Source of the DNA: an uncultured bacterium
GTDB taxonomy: Bacteria > Patescibacteriota > Patescibacteriia > 2-12-FULL-60-25
NCBI GenBank assembly: GCA_937968025.1
Contig: CALBSL010000033.1
Span: 1 to 6,279, forward strand
Direction of reading: 5' to 3'
Length of the DNA: 6,279 nucleotides
Position numbers and translations under genes: made by a program. The notes below the pieces were generated by a model, which searched no databases, had not been told where the DNA came from, and saw only the letters and a program-made list of their open reading frames with translations. This document shows, piece by piece, positions 1 to 5,870 of the stretch (positions are counted from its first letter, which is position 1; each line of letters begins with the position of its first letter).

Positions 1-600
1 TTTCCAAGCAGGCGAGACGTTCATTCCGCGGATGCGGATACAGTGTATTTCAAGAACGGTGGACAAAGGATGGTTGTTCGACTGACCGAGGAAGAATGGC
101 GTTTATGCAAGGAGGTTGAGGATCCGCGGATGTTCATGGCTCGCCTCGTGCGAACATTCGTCAAGAATAACCCGTTTGGATTCGGTGTGATCGAAACCTT
201 GCTCTGTGCGCAAGTACAGGATGAAGACACCGACGACACAATCTACCCATACGATGAGCGCTGGGACGGAAAACTCTCGTACAAGCACAGAGGATTGCGG
301 GATGGAGGAGTTGAGCTGTCTGCATGTGCCGATGGGCGGGCGACGCTTCCGTTGCGCCTGGTGGTGGTCGTAGCTCGGCTGTTCGGAATCCCTCAAGATG
401 AGCTCCTCGCCCTTGGCTCGAAGGTGGCAGAACGTCGCCGATCTCATCTCGGGTTGCGTGCAGAAGGTGTTCATCTCACGCCAGAAGAGCAGGAGCTCTA
501 CAACAAAGTAGCGCCGATTGTCGACGCTCTTCCGCTCCGGCAACGACTCGCGCCACGAGAGGCGCTCGAACTCTATCGCCGAATGCAGGCGATCACCTGA
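1..600 (+). CDS. Unrecognised protein, 5' end outside the window
   Basis: The frame is open from the first base to a TGA stop at 598-600, so the gene probably begins upstream. A GTG at 43 and an ATG at 70 (weak GGTGGA at 58-63) are the possible starts inside the window. From the ATG it would be 177 residues. The protein is soluble and charged: a helix with LTEEEWRLCKEV near the ATG, a middle stretch with DEDTDDTIYPYDERWDGKLSY, and a helical C-terminus (LTPEEQELYNKV, LAPREALELYRRMQ). There is no signal peptide or obvious membrane span. I recognise no family or catalytic motif. The gene is preferred over the 166-codon antisense frame at 103-603 because the stop codon sits inside a well-formed plus-strand intrinsic terminator and the composition is protein-like. 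It converges with the dCTP deaminase gene, 21 bases away. Confidence 0.6.
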   Translation, partial: FPSRRDVHSADADTVYFKNGGQRMVVRLTEEEWRLCKEVEDPRMFMARLVRTFVKNNPFGFGVIETLLCAQVQDEDTDDTIYPYDERWDGKLSYKHRGLRDGGVELSACADGRATLPLRLVVVVARLFGIPQDELLALGSKVAERRRSHLGLRAEGVHLTPEEQELYNKVAPIVDALPLRQRLAPREALELYRRMQAIT

Positions 601-623
601 CACGAATTGTCAGGTTTTTTCTT
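596..623 (+). terminator. Intrinsic terminator overlapping the stop codon of the first gene
   Basis: A perfect 7-bp stem, CCTGACA (596-602) and TGTCAGG (608-614), encloses the loop CGAAT and is followed by six T then CTT. The stem includes the TGA stop of the plus-strand gene. There is no T tract on the minus-strand exit, so it should act on plus-strand transcripts only; the converging gene has no clear terminator of its own here. Confidence 0.85.
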
Positions 624-1713
624 ACACAAACCACTTGGCGAGTCGTGGTCCTTGTTGTTGTCCGTAGTTTGAGTTTAGCTCTGTCCCGTAGAGTTTACTC
701 GGTGAAGCAACAAGGTGCTCATACGCCATGAGGCAGACCGGCTGTCCATCACGGAGAAAGAAGGGGTTTCCGTAGGCCTCAACCTCAAGCACGGCGATCG
801 TACCGCGTTGTGTCGCGTCTTCATTCCAGCCGAATCCAGGGTCAAAAAACCCAGCAAAGTGCGAGCGGAATTCACCCTTCGTGCCGTCATAAGCGATCAT
901 TTCTGCTGCGTATGTTGGCGGCACGACAATCTTCTCTTTTGTACCAAGAATGAAAAAATCACCAGGTTTCAGGAGGATTTGCCCATCAGCAGGGCGGTGT
1001 ACGGGTTCAAAAAAATGCTCTTTTGGATGATCAAAGACTTTCATATCCAAGAAATACTCTGCTTGATGTTTTGCTTTCCAACCGACGACTTCATGAGTGG
1101 ATAGATCGACCGTCATGGTAATCGCTTTTCCTACATGGAGGGGAGACGCATCGATGGCGCCTCCTTGCTGTGTTCGCAGGAGCGGTTCCGTGGCGTAGAG
1201 CAGTTCGTGTTCGATGCGTGAGAGCCGGCCGTCGCCCGCGAAAATTCGTAGCTGGTTGATACGTTCACCGGCGTGGACCCGAACCGGAAACGACATCGGA
1301 ATGAGCTCAATCCAGAGTTGACCGTGATAGCCTCGCGGAAGCTCATCAAACGAGGCGACGCCATCGGCAAGGAGTCGTCCGCGCAGGTTAATTCGTCCTG
1401 AAGAGCTTTTATTGCTGGCCGTGGCGGATAAATCTGGCGAGAACGCCACAAACTCGCTTAAGCGCACCAAGTACACCTGTCCAACTCGCAGCGGCTGATC
1501 AAGGGGATGAGGCGTTCCGTTGTGTGAAGCGATGATCGCTTCGATCGACTCACCTGGTCGCGGCAAGAGGGATCCTGGCATCGCGTAGCAGGTATCCGTG
1601 AGCGTGAGGTCTAACGACGAAGGTTGGATATGGCCTTTGTACGCGCCACGAACATATCCTGCGTCAATAAGCTGTTCGATGAGTTGAAAGGGGAGAGAGC
1701 CGGTTGCAGACAT
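622..1713 (-). CDS. dcd: Bimodular dCTP deaminase (2'-deoxycytidine 5'-triphosphate deaminase)
   Basis: Dcd deaminates dCTP to dUTP (some members go on to dUMP), feeding dTMP synthesis in the cytoplasm. The product is 363 residues, about twice the roughly 190 of the E. coli type, matching the double-domain Dcd family. The N-half has IQPSSLDLTL (29-38) and NKSSSGRINLRG (101-112), which lines up with the GRSSLARLGL active-site segment of E. coli Dcd. It then has a segment around WIELIPM whose E136 aligns with the catalytic glutamate (E138). The C-half has the dUTPase-like AGFFDPGFG (287-295) and ends in SNYGQQQGPRLAK, the nucleotide-closing tail. I chose the ATG at 1713 over a TTG at 1734 because the likely -10 element lies between them, so the TTG would not be transcribed. 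A weak GGCGGA sits 5 bases before the ATG. Family call is confident; which half does the chemistry is inferred by hand alignment. Confidence 0.92.
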   Translation of the reverse strand: MSATGSLPFQLIEQLIDAGYVRGAYKGHIQPSSLDLTLTDTCYAMPGSLLPRPGESIEAIIASHNGTPHPLDQPLRVGQVYLVRLSEFVAFSPDLSATASNKSSSGRINLRGRLLADGVASFDELPRGYHGQLWIELIPMSFPVRVHAGERINQLRIFAGDGRLSRIEHELLYATEPLLRTQQGGAIDASPLHVGKAITMTVDLSTHEVVGWKAKHQAEYFLDMKVFDHPKEHFFEPVHRPADGQILLKPGDFFILGTKEKIVVPPTYAAEMIAYDGTKGEFRSHFAGFFDPGFGWNEDATQRGTIAVLEVEAYGNPFFLRDGQPVCLMAYEHLVASPSKLYGTELNSNYGQQQGPRLAKWFV

Positions 1714-1724
1714 AGATGTCCGCC

Positions 1725-1753
1725 ATGCTAGCAATAAAACAAGGTCAGGCCAA
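1725..1753 (-). promoter_or_regulatory. Probable promoter of dcd
   Basis: Reading the minus strand, TTGGCC (1753-1748), a 17-base spacer and TAGCAT (1730-1725) form a sigma70-type pair. Each hexamer matches 4 of 6 consensus bases, and a TG one base before the -10 makes it extended. Initiation would fall near 1718, only about 5 bases before the dcd ATG, so the mRNA would be almost leaderless. The -35 overlaps the T tract of the preceding hairpin. Confidence 0.5.
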
Positions 1754-1791
1754 AAATGCGAAGCCCCGGCCTCTCGTGGGAGAGGCCGGGG
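1752..1791 (-). terminator. Strong hairpin after the lipoprotein gene, probable terminator
   Basis: A perfect 12-bp GC-rich stem, CCCCGGCCTCTC (1764-1775) and GAGAGGCCGGGG (1780-1791), closes a GTGG loop. It begins 12 bases past the lipoprotein stop. On the minus strand it is followed, after a 7-base gap, by five T (1756-1752). The gap is longer than in a textbook intrinsic terminator, so termination may be partial. No T tract follows on the plus strand. Confidence 0.6.
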
Positions 1792-1803
1792 TCAGGGGTG
1801 GGG

Positions 1804-2301
1804 TCAGTGGCGTCGCCGGAAGCGGCAGGCGCGCCCATCGGGCTCGAGGCCGAGGAACGCCGGGGCGAGGGGCTGAGCGGTGGCCGTTTGGGGGCGCTTC
1901 ATGACGGTGAGCCGCGCCAGCAGGAGCCGGCACGTGCCATCGTTGATCACGAGGGGCGCTCCCTGGTCGTAGACCCGGAGCGAGAACTCGTTCGAGGGGT
2001 TCTCGCTCGCGAGGAAGATGGCCGTGTAGCTGGCGCCGTTCGGCCCGAGGACCGGCACGATCTCCTCGCCGGACTGGCTCGTGATCGCGTCGCCCATGCG
2101 TGTCGAGTAGGGGCCGACGAGCCGGAGCGCGAGCGAGCGACGGCTCGCGTTGATCATGAACGCCTGCAGGTCGCCGTCGTTCCGGATCTCAAGGGTGAGG
2201 GGGTCGGTGTCCGACGCGTTCTCGGTCGGTGCCCTGCCGGCGCAGCCGAAGAGGAAGAGGGCGGAGCTGAGGACGAGCAAGAGGAAGGTACGATGACGCA
2301 T
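1804..2301 (-). CDS. Probable lipoprotein of unknown function, very GC-rich
   Basis: A 165-residue protein. The N-terminus is a type II signal peptide: MRHR, a hydrophobic run FLLLVLSSALFLF (5-17) and the lipobox LFGC-AG with Cys20 as the lipid-attachment residue. It should be exported and anchored on the outer face of the membrane. The mature part is mostly short beta-like segments (LTLEIRNDG, LALRLVGPY, EFSLRVYDQGAPLVIN) with two further cysteines (124, 159) and a basic tail FRRRH. I do not recognise the domain. The frame stays open upstream to 2403, but the ATG at 2301 gives the signal peptide directly and lies downstream of a strong promoter. No Shine-Dalgarno is visible. GC is about 70% in the lines counted, far above the flanking genes, which suggests acquisition from a GC-rich source or an assembly join. 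Confidence 0.75.
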   Translation of the reverse strand: MRHRTFLLLVLSSALFLFGCAGRAPTENASDTDPLTLEIRNDGDLQAFMINASRRSLALRLVGPYSTRMGDAITSQSGEEIVPVLGPNGASYTAIFLASENPSNEFSLRVYDQGAPLVINDGTCRLLLARLTVMKRPQTATAQPLAPAFLGLEPDGRACRFRRRH

Positions 2302-2330
2302 GACTTGGTCCGTTTCGCCCTGGAGGAGGT

Positions 2331-2357
2331 CCACAGAGTGGGGTTCCAGAGAGTGGG
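2331..2357. repeat. Short tandem repeat in the lipoprotein leader
   Basis: CCACAGAGTGGG (2331-2342) and CCAGAGAGTGGG (2346-2357) are 12-base copies with one mismatch, 15 bases apart. They lie between the -10 element and the start codon of the lipoprotein gene, largely inside its predicted leader. The first copy can also fold on itself (CCAC and GTGG arms). It may be a protein-binding site or chance similarity. Confidence 0.5.
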
Positions 2358-2359
2358 CC

Positions 2360-2388
2360 ATTATCGCAGATCTGCAGGGGTTTGTCAA
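2360..2388 (-). promoter_or_regulatory. Strong sigma70-type promoter of the lipoprotein gene
   Basis: On the minus strand a perfect -35 TTGACA (2388-2383), a 17-base spacer and GATAAT (2365-2360, 5 of 6) with an upstream TG. The predicted start is near 2353, giving a leader of about 50 bases. The spacer carries the 10-base palindrome GCAGATCTGC (2366-2375) directly against the -10, a position where a dimeric repressor could block polymerase. The regulator idea is inference. Confidence 0.75.
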
Positions 2389-2401
2389 GGTCGACAATAA
2401 C

Positions 2402-2429
2402 AAAAAAACCTCTCGTGCGAGAGGTTTTT
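2402..2429 (-). terminator. Terminator of rplA, structurally bidirectional
   Basis: CCTCTCG (2409-2415) pairs with CGAGAGG (2418-2424), and the stem is extended by A:T pairs to AAAAACCTCTCG/CGAGAGGTTTTT. The innermost pairs would open to a four-base loop. On the minus strand the stem ends in seven T, 11 bases past the rplA stop. On the plus strand it ends in five T. It separates rplA from the lipoprotein promoter. Confidence 0.9.
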
Positions 2430-2439
2430 GGTGATCCGA

Positions 2440-3129
2440 TTAGATCGTTGCTGTATCAATCTTGATACCAGGGCCCATCGTAGAGGTCAACGTGACGCTC
2501 TTGAGATAGACGCCCTTGGATGCCGCCGGCTTGTTCTTCTTCACGGCTTCCATGAAGGTGGTGAAGTTTTCCGCGATCTTCGCTGCATCGAGCGAGGACT
2601 TGGCGATCGACTGGTGGAGGTTAGCGGTCTGGTCGTTCTTGAACGCGACCTTACCCTTCTTGATGTCCTCAACCATCTTTTTGACGTTGGTGCTCACCGT
2701 GTCGGTCTTTGGGTTCGGCATGAGGCCGGCTGGACCGAGGAGTTTTGCGACCTTCGCCATCTTCGCCATCATGTCAGGCGTAGCGACAGCGACGTCGAAG
2801 TCGATTTTTCCGGAGGAAGCGAGCTCAGCGATGAGTTCTTCGCCACCAACGATTTCTGCCCCTGCTTCGCGAGCATCCTTTTCTTTGTCAGCACTGACGA
2901 AGGCAGCGACTTTCTTCGCCTTTCCGATCGAGTGAGGGAAGATAATCGTGGCGCGAACCTGCTGATCACCTTTCTTCACGTCAATACCGAGGTTGACGTG
3001 CACTTCAATCGTGCTGTCGAACTTGGTTGTGGCGAGCTGCTTGGTGAGGGCGATCGCTTCTTCGAGCTTATAGAGTTTCTTGCGGTCAACGTTCGATTTG
3101 AGAGCGTTGTAGCGTTTGCTGTGAGCCAT
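2440..3129 (-). CDS. rplA: 50S ribosomal protein L1 (uL1)
   Basis: L1 forms the mobile stalk beside the E site of the large subunit, binding 23S rRNA and helping release deacylated tRNA. In many bacteria it also represses its own mRNA. The 229-residue product has the usual length. It shows the N-terminal HSKRYNAL...VDRKKLY segment, domain II with an alternating alpha/beta pattern (about 65-155), the signature LGPAGLMPNPK (131-141) and the C-terminal TSTMGPGIKID. The signature has Ala134 where most bacterial L1 proteins have Arg or Lys. The ATG at 3129 is chosen because homology begins there. A GTG at 3159 would add 10 residues (VEGQKPAKTT region) but leave a leader of only about 13 bases. Neither start has a Shine-Dalgarno. 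It has its own promoter and terminator, and rplK is not upstream. Confidence 0.96.
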   Translation of the reverse strand: MAHSKRYNALKSNVDRKKLYKLEEAIALTKQLATTKFDSTIEVHVNLGIDVKKGDQQVRATIIFPHSIGKAKKVAAFVSADKEKDAREAGAEIVGGEELIAELASSGKIDFDVAVATPDMMAKMAKVAKLLGPAGLMPNPKTDTVSTNVKKMVEDIKKGKVAFKNDQTANLHQSIAKSSLDAAKIAENFTTFMEAVKKNKPAASKGVYLKSVTLTSTMGPGIKIDTATI

Positions 3130-3179
3130 AGTGGTTTTGGCGGGCTTCTGCCCTTCCACGTTAGGAAATTAGTAGGCGA

Positions 3180-3208
3180 ATGATACTCAAACCGAGCGAA
3201 TCTGTCAA
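3180..3208 (-). promoter_or_regulatory. Promoter of rplA, overlapping the end of the upstream gene
   Basis: On the minus strand a perfect TTGACA (3208-3203), exactly 17 bases and TATCAT (3185-3180, 5 of 6). Initiation is predicted near 3173, about 44 bases before the rplA ATG. The -35 hexamer contains the TGA stop codon (3207-3205) of the 552-residue gene. No terminator lies between the two genes, so readthrough from upstream could add to rplA expression. Confidence 0.8.
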
Positions 3209-4863
3209 GCTTCCCATGAAAGGGCAGGGGCAGATAAAAAGGCCGATTCTGTGGGAAAATCTTGCATGAACGTATCGTTCACGGGGTCCTTTAAGGTGGC
3301 GATTTTCCCTGGTTTCGGTCGGGCGTACCGCAGGGCGAAGGCCTGTTTTGCTTGATTGAGGGCGTCGATATTGGTTGGGGTCCAGTCGGTTCCAAGGAGG
3401 CCAAGTCGAATCAGGTGTTTGGGGAGGGTGAGGGCCATTACGGGGTCTTTATGCCAAAATGCTGCCCGCTCCTGGGCGTTCATGGCTCGGGTATCAGCTG
3501 CTTTTTTGGCGGCGATCTTCCTGTGAAGGGATTGCTCGACTTCGGCGGCTTTTTTTGCTCTTGCGAGCAGCTGTTGGCTGGCGATCTTGTCAGCGTGCGC
3601 TCGTCGTTGTCGCTGCTCTTCTTCTGCTCGCACAATGGCTGCCGCCCGCTCCGCCGCCTTCGCCTCAGCGGCGCGCCGTTCAGCTTCGCGATGCGCTTCT
3701 AGTTCTTCCGGGGTGGGGAGGGTGTCCCCGATGTGAATATATGCTTGATCTAGCGCTCGGCGATTCGCCTCAATGGCTCGGGCTCTCTCATTCAGCTTTT
3801 CGCGCTCTTGGGCGATTTCTTTATCGGTCAGGTGGAGCGCACGAAGCAAGAACGCTCTATCCGCCTGATCAAGCACATCGAACAACGGATCAAACGCTTC
3901 ACGAAAGAGCAGGGGATCGAGTTGCTCGCGGTTGCGCTGCTGGGCGCTGAGTTTTTCGATAAGCGCTCGATCAAGCTCAACAACGGCTGTCTTGTGTTCT
4001 TGAGCTCTCTCCTTCGCATGTAAGAGCTGATCGTATTGTCTTGCACGTAGAGTGTAGCCGAGGTCGCGCGCATAGGTTTTGATCTGCAGAGGATATGCCT
4101 CTCCACAAACGGTCAGAACCACGTCAACGCTTCCATATTCGCGACGCAAATCTTCGCGAAGCGTTCCGTGCTCAATCTGAATCAGGTGCTCGGTTCCAGA
4201 AGGGAGTAGACGAGTGCGAAGGAGCAGGATTTCTTCCAGTTCAAGTCGCTTGCCACCGGAATCACTGGCTTCATCAGCGATTCTTTTTAGTTGGATGTTG
4301 AGTTCGCGCAATCGCAAGACTCGGTCATGATCATTGCCGTGTCGACTCATCCGTCGATAGGCAAGATCGTTGAGGAGAGATTCGATGTCGGTCGCTGAAA
4401 TCGTGATCCCCGGGTGGACGACGAGCTCGTCATCAAGACACTGAAGGACACGACGATACGCATTCATCACAAGCGACTCAAGGCGTTCAATCTCGCGGGC
4501 ATGCGGATGCGTGCGAAAGGCCCGTTCGATGTCGTCGCGAGAGAGCCCTATCTCGCTCGAACTTGATCGCAGCTCGCGCACGGTTTTCATCCAAGACCGG
4601 TGCAGCAGGTCATTCACTTGTTCATGGGTATCGATCGCTTCAAACAAGGGGAGGGCAAGTTCCTCCAACTCTGCTCGATCATCAGGGCGAGCATTTCTTG
4701 CGCAGCGTTCCAGCTGCTGCTGGGCTTCTTCCGGGGTGCCATCGCGATAGACCGCCCACGCCGCAAAAAAATCTATCGGTCGACTCGGGACGAGGTGTTC
4801 TTCTCGTCGCTCTTGAGGAGCGGGCGATGGTACAGATGAAAACAAAGGAACGTCGAGAGACAT
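3205..4863 (-). CDS. Unrecognised 552-residue protein: nuclease-like D...QxK motif plus long coiled coil
   Basis: The gene lies where rplK normally sits, between nusG and rplA. I do not recognise the family. The N-terminal third (about 30-200) is helical and acidic. Residues 205-290 look alpha/beta: RLELEEILLLRTRLL, LIQIEHG, then GSVDVVLTV (244-252) and YPLQIKTYA (258-266). D247, Q260 and K262 have the spacing of the D-x(n)-QxK core of PD-(D/E)XK-fold enzymes (compare the QxK motif of Mrr-type restriction enzymes). A long charged, Ala/Glu/Arg-rich coiled coil runs from about 345 to 460 (HREAERRAAEAKAAERAAA and onward). A C-terminal region with HKDPVMALTLPKHLIRLGLL (471-490) and a basic YARPKPGK follows. 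No signal peptide or membrane span. The ATG at 4863 follows a TGC-TACACT -10 element; no clear Shine-Dalgarno. The nuclease reading is a motif-level inference; a structural coiled-coil protein is the alternative. Confidence 0.8.
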   Translation of the reverse strand: MSLDVPLFSSVPSPAPQERREEHLVPSRPIDFFAAWAVYRDGTPEEAQQQLERCARNARPDDRAELEELALPLFEAIDTHEQVNDLLHRSWMKTVRELRSSSSEIGLSRDDIERAFRTHPHAREIERLESLVMNAYRRVLQCLDDELVVHPGITISATDIESLLNDLAYRRMSRHGNDHDRVLRLRELNIQLKRIADEASDSGGKRLELEEILLLRTRLLPSGTEHLIQIEHGTLREDLRREYGSVDVVLTVCGEAYPLQIKTYARDLGYTLRARQYDQLLHAKERAQEHKTAVVELDRALIEKLSAQQRNREQLDPLLFREAFDPLFDVLDQADRAFLLRALHLTDKEIAQEREKLNERARAIEANRRALDQAYIHIGDTLPTPEELEAHREAERRAAEAKAAERAAAIVRAEEEQRQRRAHADKIASQQLLARAKKAAEVEQSLHRKIAAKKAADTRAMNAQERAAFWHKDPVMALTLPKHLIRLGLLGTDWTPTNIDALNQAKQAFALRYARPKPGKIATLKDPVNDTFMQDFPTESAFLSAPALSWEA

Positions 4864-4876
4864 AGGAATTGCTCTC

Positions 4877-4892
4877 AGTGTAGCACGGATTG
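4877..4892 (-). promoter_or_regulatory. Probable extended -10 promoter of the 552-residue gene
   Basis: On the minus strand CAATCCGTGC leads into TACACT (4882-4877), with TG one base upstream of the hexamer. No good -35 is found at 16-18 bases; CACGCA stands at the 17-base position. The 12 bases CAATCCGTGCTA recur identically at the secE promoter. Initiation near 4870 would leave a leader of only about 7 bases before the ATG at 4863. Confidence 0.45.
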
Positions 4893-4937
4893 GTGGAGCT
4901 GCGTGAGTCAGGTATTTAGGAAAATGATAGGAAATGC

Positions 4938-4962
4938 AAAAGAGGCATACAGCCTCTTTTTT
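4938..4962 (-). terminator. Terminator of the secE-nusG unit, possibly bidirectional
   Basis: AAAAGAGGC (4938-4946) and GCCTCTTTT (4952-4960) form a 9-bp stem with a 5-base loop, directly after the nusG stop at 4963-4965. On the minus strand the GC core GAGGC/GCCTC ends in TTTT then GCATTT. On the plus strand it ends in six T. It separates nusG from the 552-residue gene, supporting independent transcription of the latter. Confidence 0.85.
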
Positions 4963-5514
4963 CTACACCTTTCGGATCTGAGAAAACTCGAGCTCGATCG
5001 GCGTTTCGCGGCCGAACATGTTCACGAGTACTTTTACCTTGCCTCGTGGACCATCGACTTCGCTGACTTTTCCTTCTGTGTTCTTGAACGGACCCTCGAC
5101 GATCGTCACCGCCATGCCTTCCTGAATGTCAACGCTCATTTCCGGGGCTTGGGTGGTAGACGTCACGCGCTTCAGAATCGCTTCGACTTCTTTTTCGGCG
5201 AGTGGCGTTGGCGTGGTTCCGGTGCCGATGAAGCCTGTCACGTTTGGTGTGTTGCGCACCACATACCACGATTCGTCGTTCACGATCATGTCGACGAGCA
5301 CATACCCTGGGTAGATCTTTTCTTCCGTGGCACGACGCTTGCCGTTCTTGATCTTCACCACCTTCTCCTTTGGGACGAGCACGCCGAAGATGTAGTCCTG
5401 CATGTGCAATGTCTCGATACGCTGTTTGACGTTATCGGCAACATTTTCTTCGTAGCCGGAGTACGTGTGAATTGCGTACCAGCGGCGGCCGTAATTGGCG
5501 ACTTGCTTTGCCAT
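4963..5514 (-). CDS. nusG: Transcription termination/antitermination factor NusG
   Basis: NusG binds the clamp of RNA polymerase and increases processivity. Its KOW domain contacts Rho or ribosomal protein S10, coupling transcription to termination or translation. The 183 residues are a normal length. The NGN domain covers about 11-115 with RWYAIHTYSGYEENV, the KIYPGYVLVDM core (66-76) and YVVRNTPNVTGFIG. A linker (about 116-130) leads to the KOW domain (131-183) with EGMAVTIVEGPF, FKNTEGKV and the ending VNMFGRETPIELEFSQIRKV. All key features appear intact. The ATG at 5514 fits homology (MAKQVANYGRRWYAIHTYSG). The upstream bases are pyrimidine-rich with no Shine-Dalgarno. It lies 23 bases after secE, so the two are probably co-transcribed, then a terminator follows. 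Confidence 0.97.
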   Translation of the reverse strand: MAKQVANYGRRWYAIHTYSGYEENVADNVKQRIETLHMQDYIFGVLVPKEKVVKIKNGKRRATEEKIYPGYVLVDMIVNDESWYVVRNTPNVTGFIGTGTTPTPLAEKEVEAILKRVTSTTQAPEMSVDIQEGMAVTIVEGPFKNTEGKVSEVDGPRGKVKVLVNMFGRETPIELEFSQIRKV

Positions 5515-5537
5515 AAGGGTGAGAAAAAAGAGCGAGG

Positions 5538-5870
5538 TTAGTTGGAGACCGTCGTAGAAGCAGCTGGAGCGTTGAGTGGGTTGACCACATCATCGGCGAC
5601 CGGTTCCGCTTCAACAATTGGCTGGAGCGAGTCTTCTGGGATGATAACGTCGGACTGAGCGGCTGTTCCTGGATTGCGCTGGCGAAGCACGGCAGAAATT
5701 CCAGAGTTCAAGCCGGTATCGAGCGTTGCGAAGAAGACAGCGGCGATAACGCTCACGACGACAATTAAAATGCCGTAACGCGTCACTTCTTCTTTTGATG
5801 GCCAGACCACCTTTAAGAGCTCCGTGTAGGAGTGGCGGAAGTAGGAGGTGAGGCGCTGGATGGTGTTCAT
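5538..5870 (-). CDS. secE: Preprotein translocase subunit SecE with a long C-terminal tail
   Basis: SecE clamps SecY in the SecYEG protein-conducting channel of the cytoplasmic membrane. Residues 1-62 are a complete single-span SecE. An amphipathic helix bears YTELLKVVWPSKEEV (15-29), the family signature, followed by a membrane span of about 33-56 (GILIVVVSVIAAVFFATL) and DTGLNSGISAVL. Most bacterial single-span SecE proteins end about here. This one continues for about 47 more residues (64-110) in a Pro/Ala/Val/Asp/Glu-rich, probably disordered tail ending APAASTTVSN. With the usual SecE topology the tail would face outward. The ATG at 5870 has no Shine-Dalgarno (CTTTCCT precedes it). It is the first gene of the secE-nusG pair. 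Confidence 0.95.
   Translation of the reverse strand: MNTIQRLTSYFRHSYTELLKVVWPSKEEVTRYGILIVVVSVIAAVFFATLDTGLNSGISAVLRQRNPGTAAQSDVIIPEDSLQPIVEAEPVADDVVNPLNAPAASTTVSN

Noticed and set aside
103..603. 166-codon open frame on the minus strand opposite the first gene
   Set aside because: It overlaps the plus-strand gene almost entirely, lacks family features, and the plus-strand frame ends in an intrinsic terminator at its own stop codon.
1756..2400. 214-codon plus-strand frame opposite the lipoprotein gene
   Set aside because: A shadow frame caused by high GC. The minus strand has a signal peptide with lipobox, a near-consensus promoter and a downstream hairpin; the plus frame has none.
2428..3183. 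251-codon plus-strand frame opposite rplA
   Set aside because: It is antisense to an unmistakable L1 coding sequence and its product resembles no family.
4471..4515. J-domain-like or other recognisable fold at the C-terminus of the 552-residue protein
   Set aside because: The ALNQAKQAFALRYARPK stretch near residues 501-517 faintly recalls helix II of DnaJ, but the HPD motif is missing and the helix order is not convincing.
4903..5541. 212-codon plus-strand frame opposite nusG
   Set aside because: It is antisense to intact NusG, and its composition (rich in His, Phe, Arg and Asp) is typical of a reverse-complement artefact.
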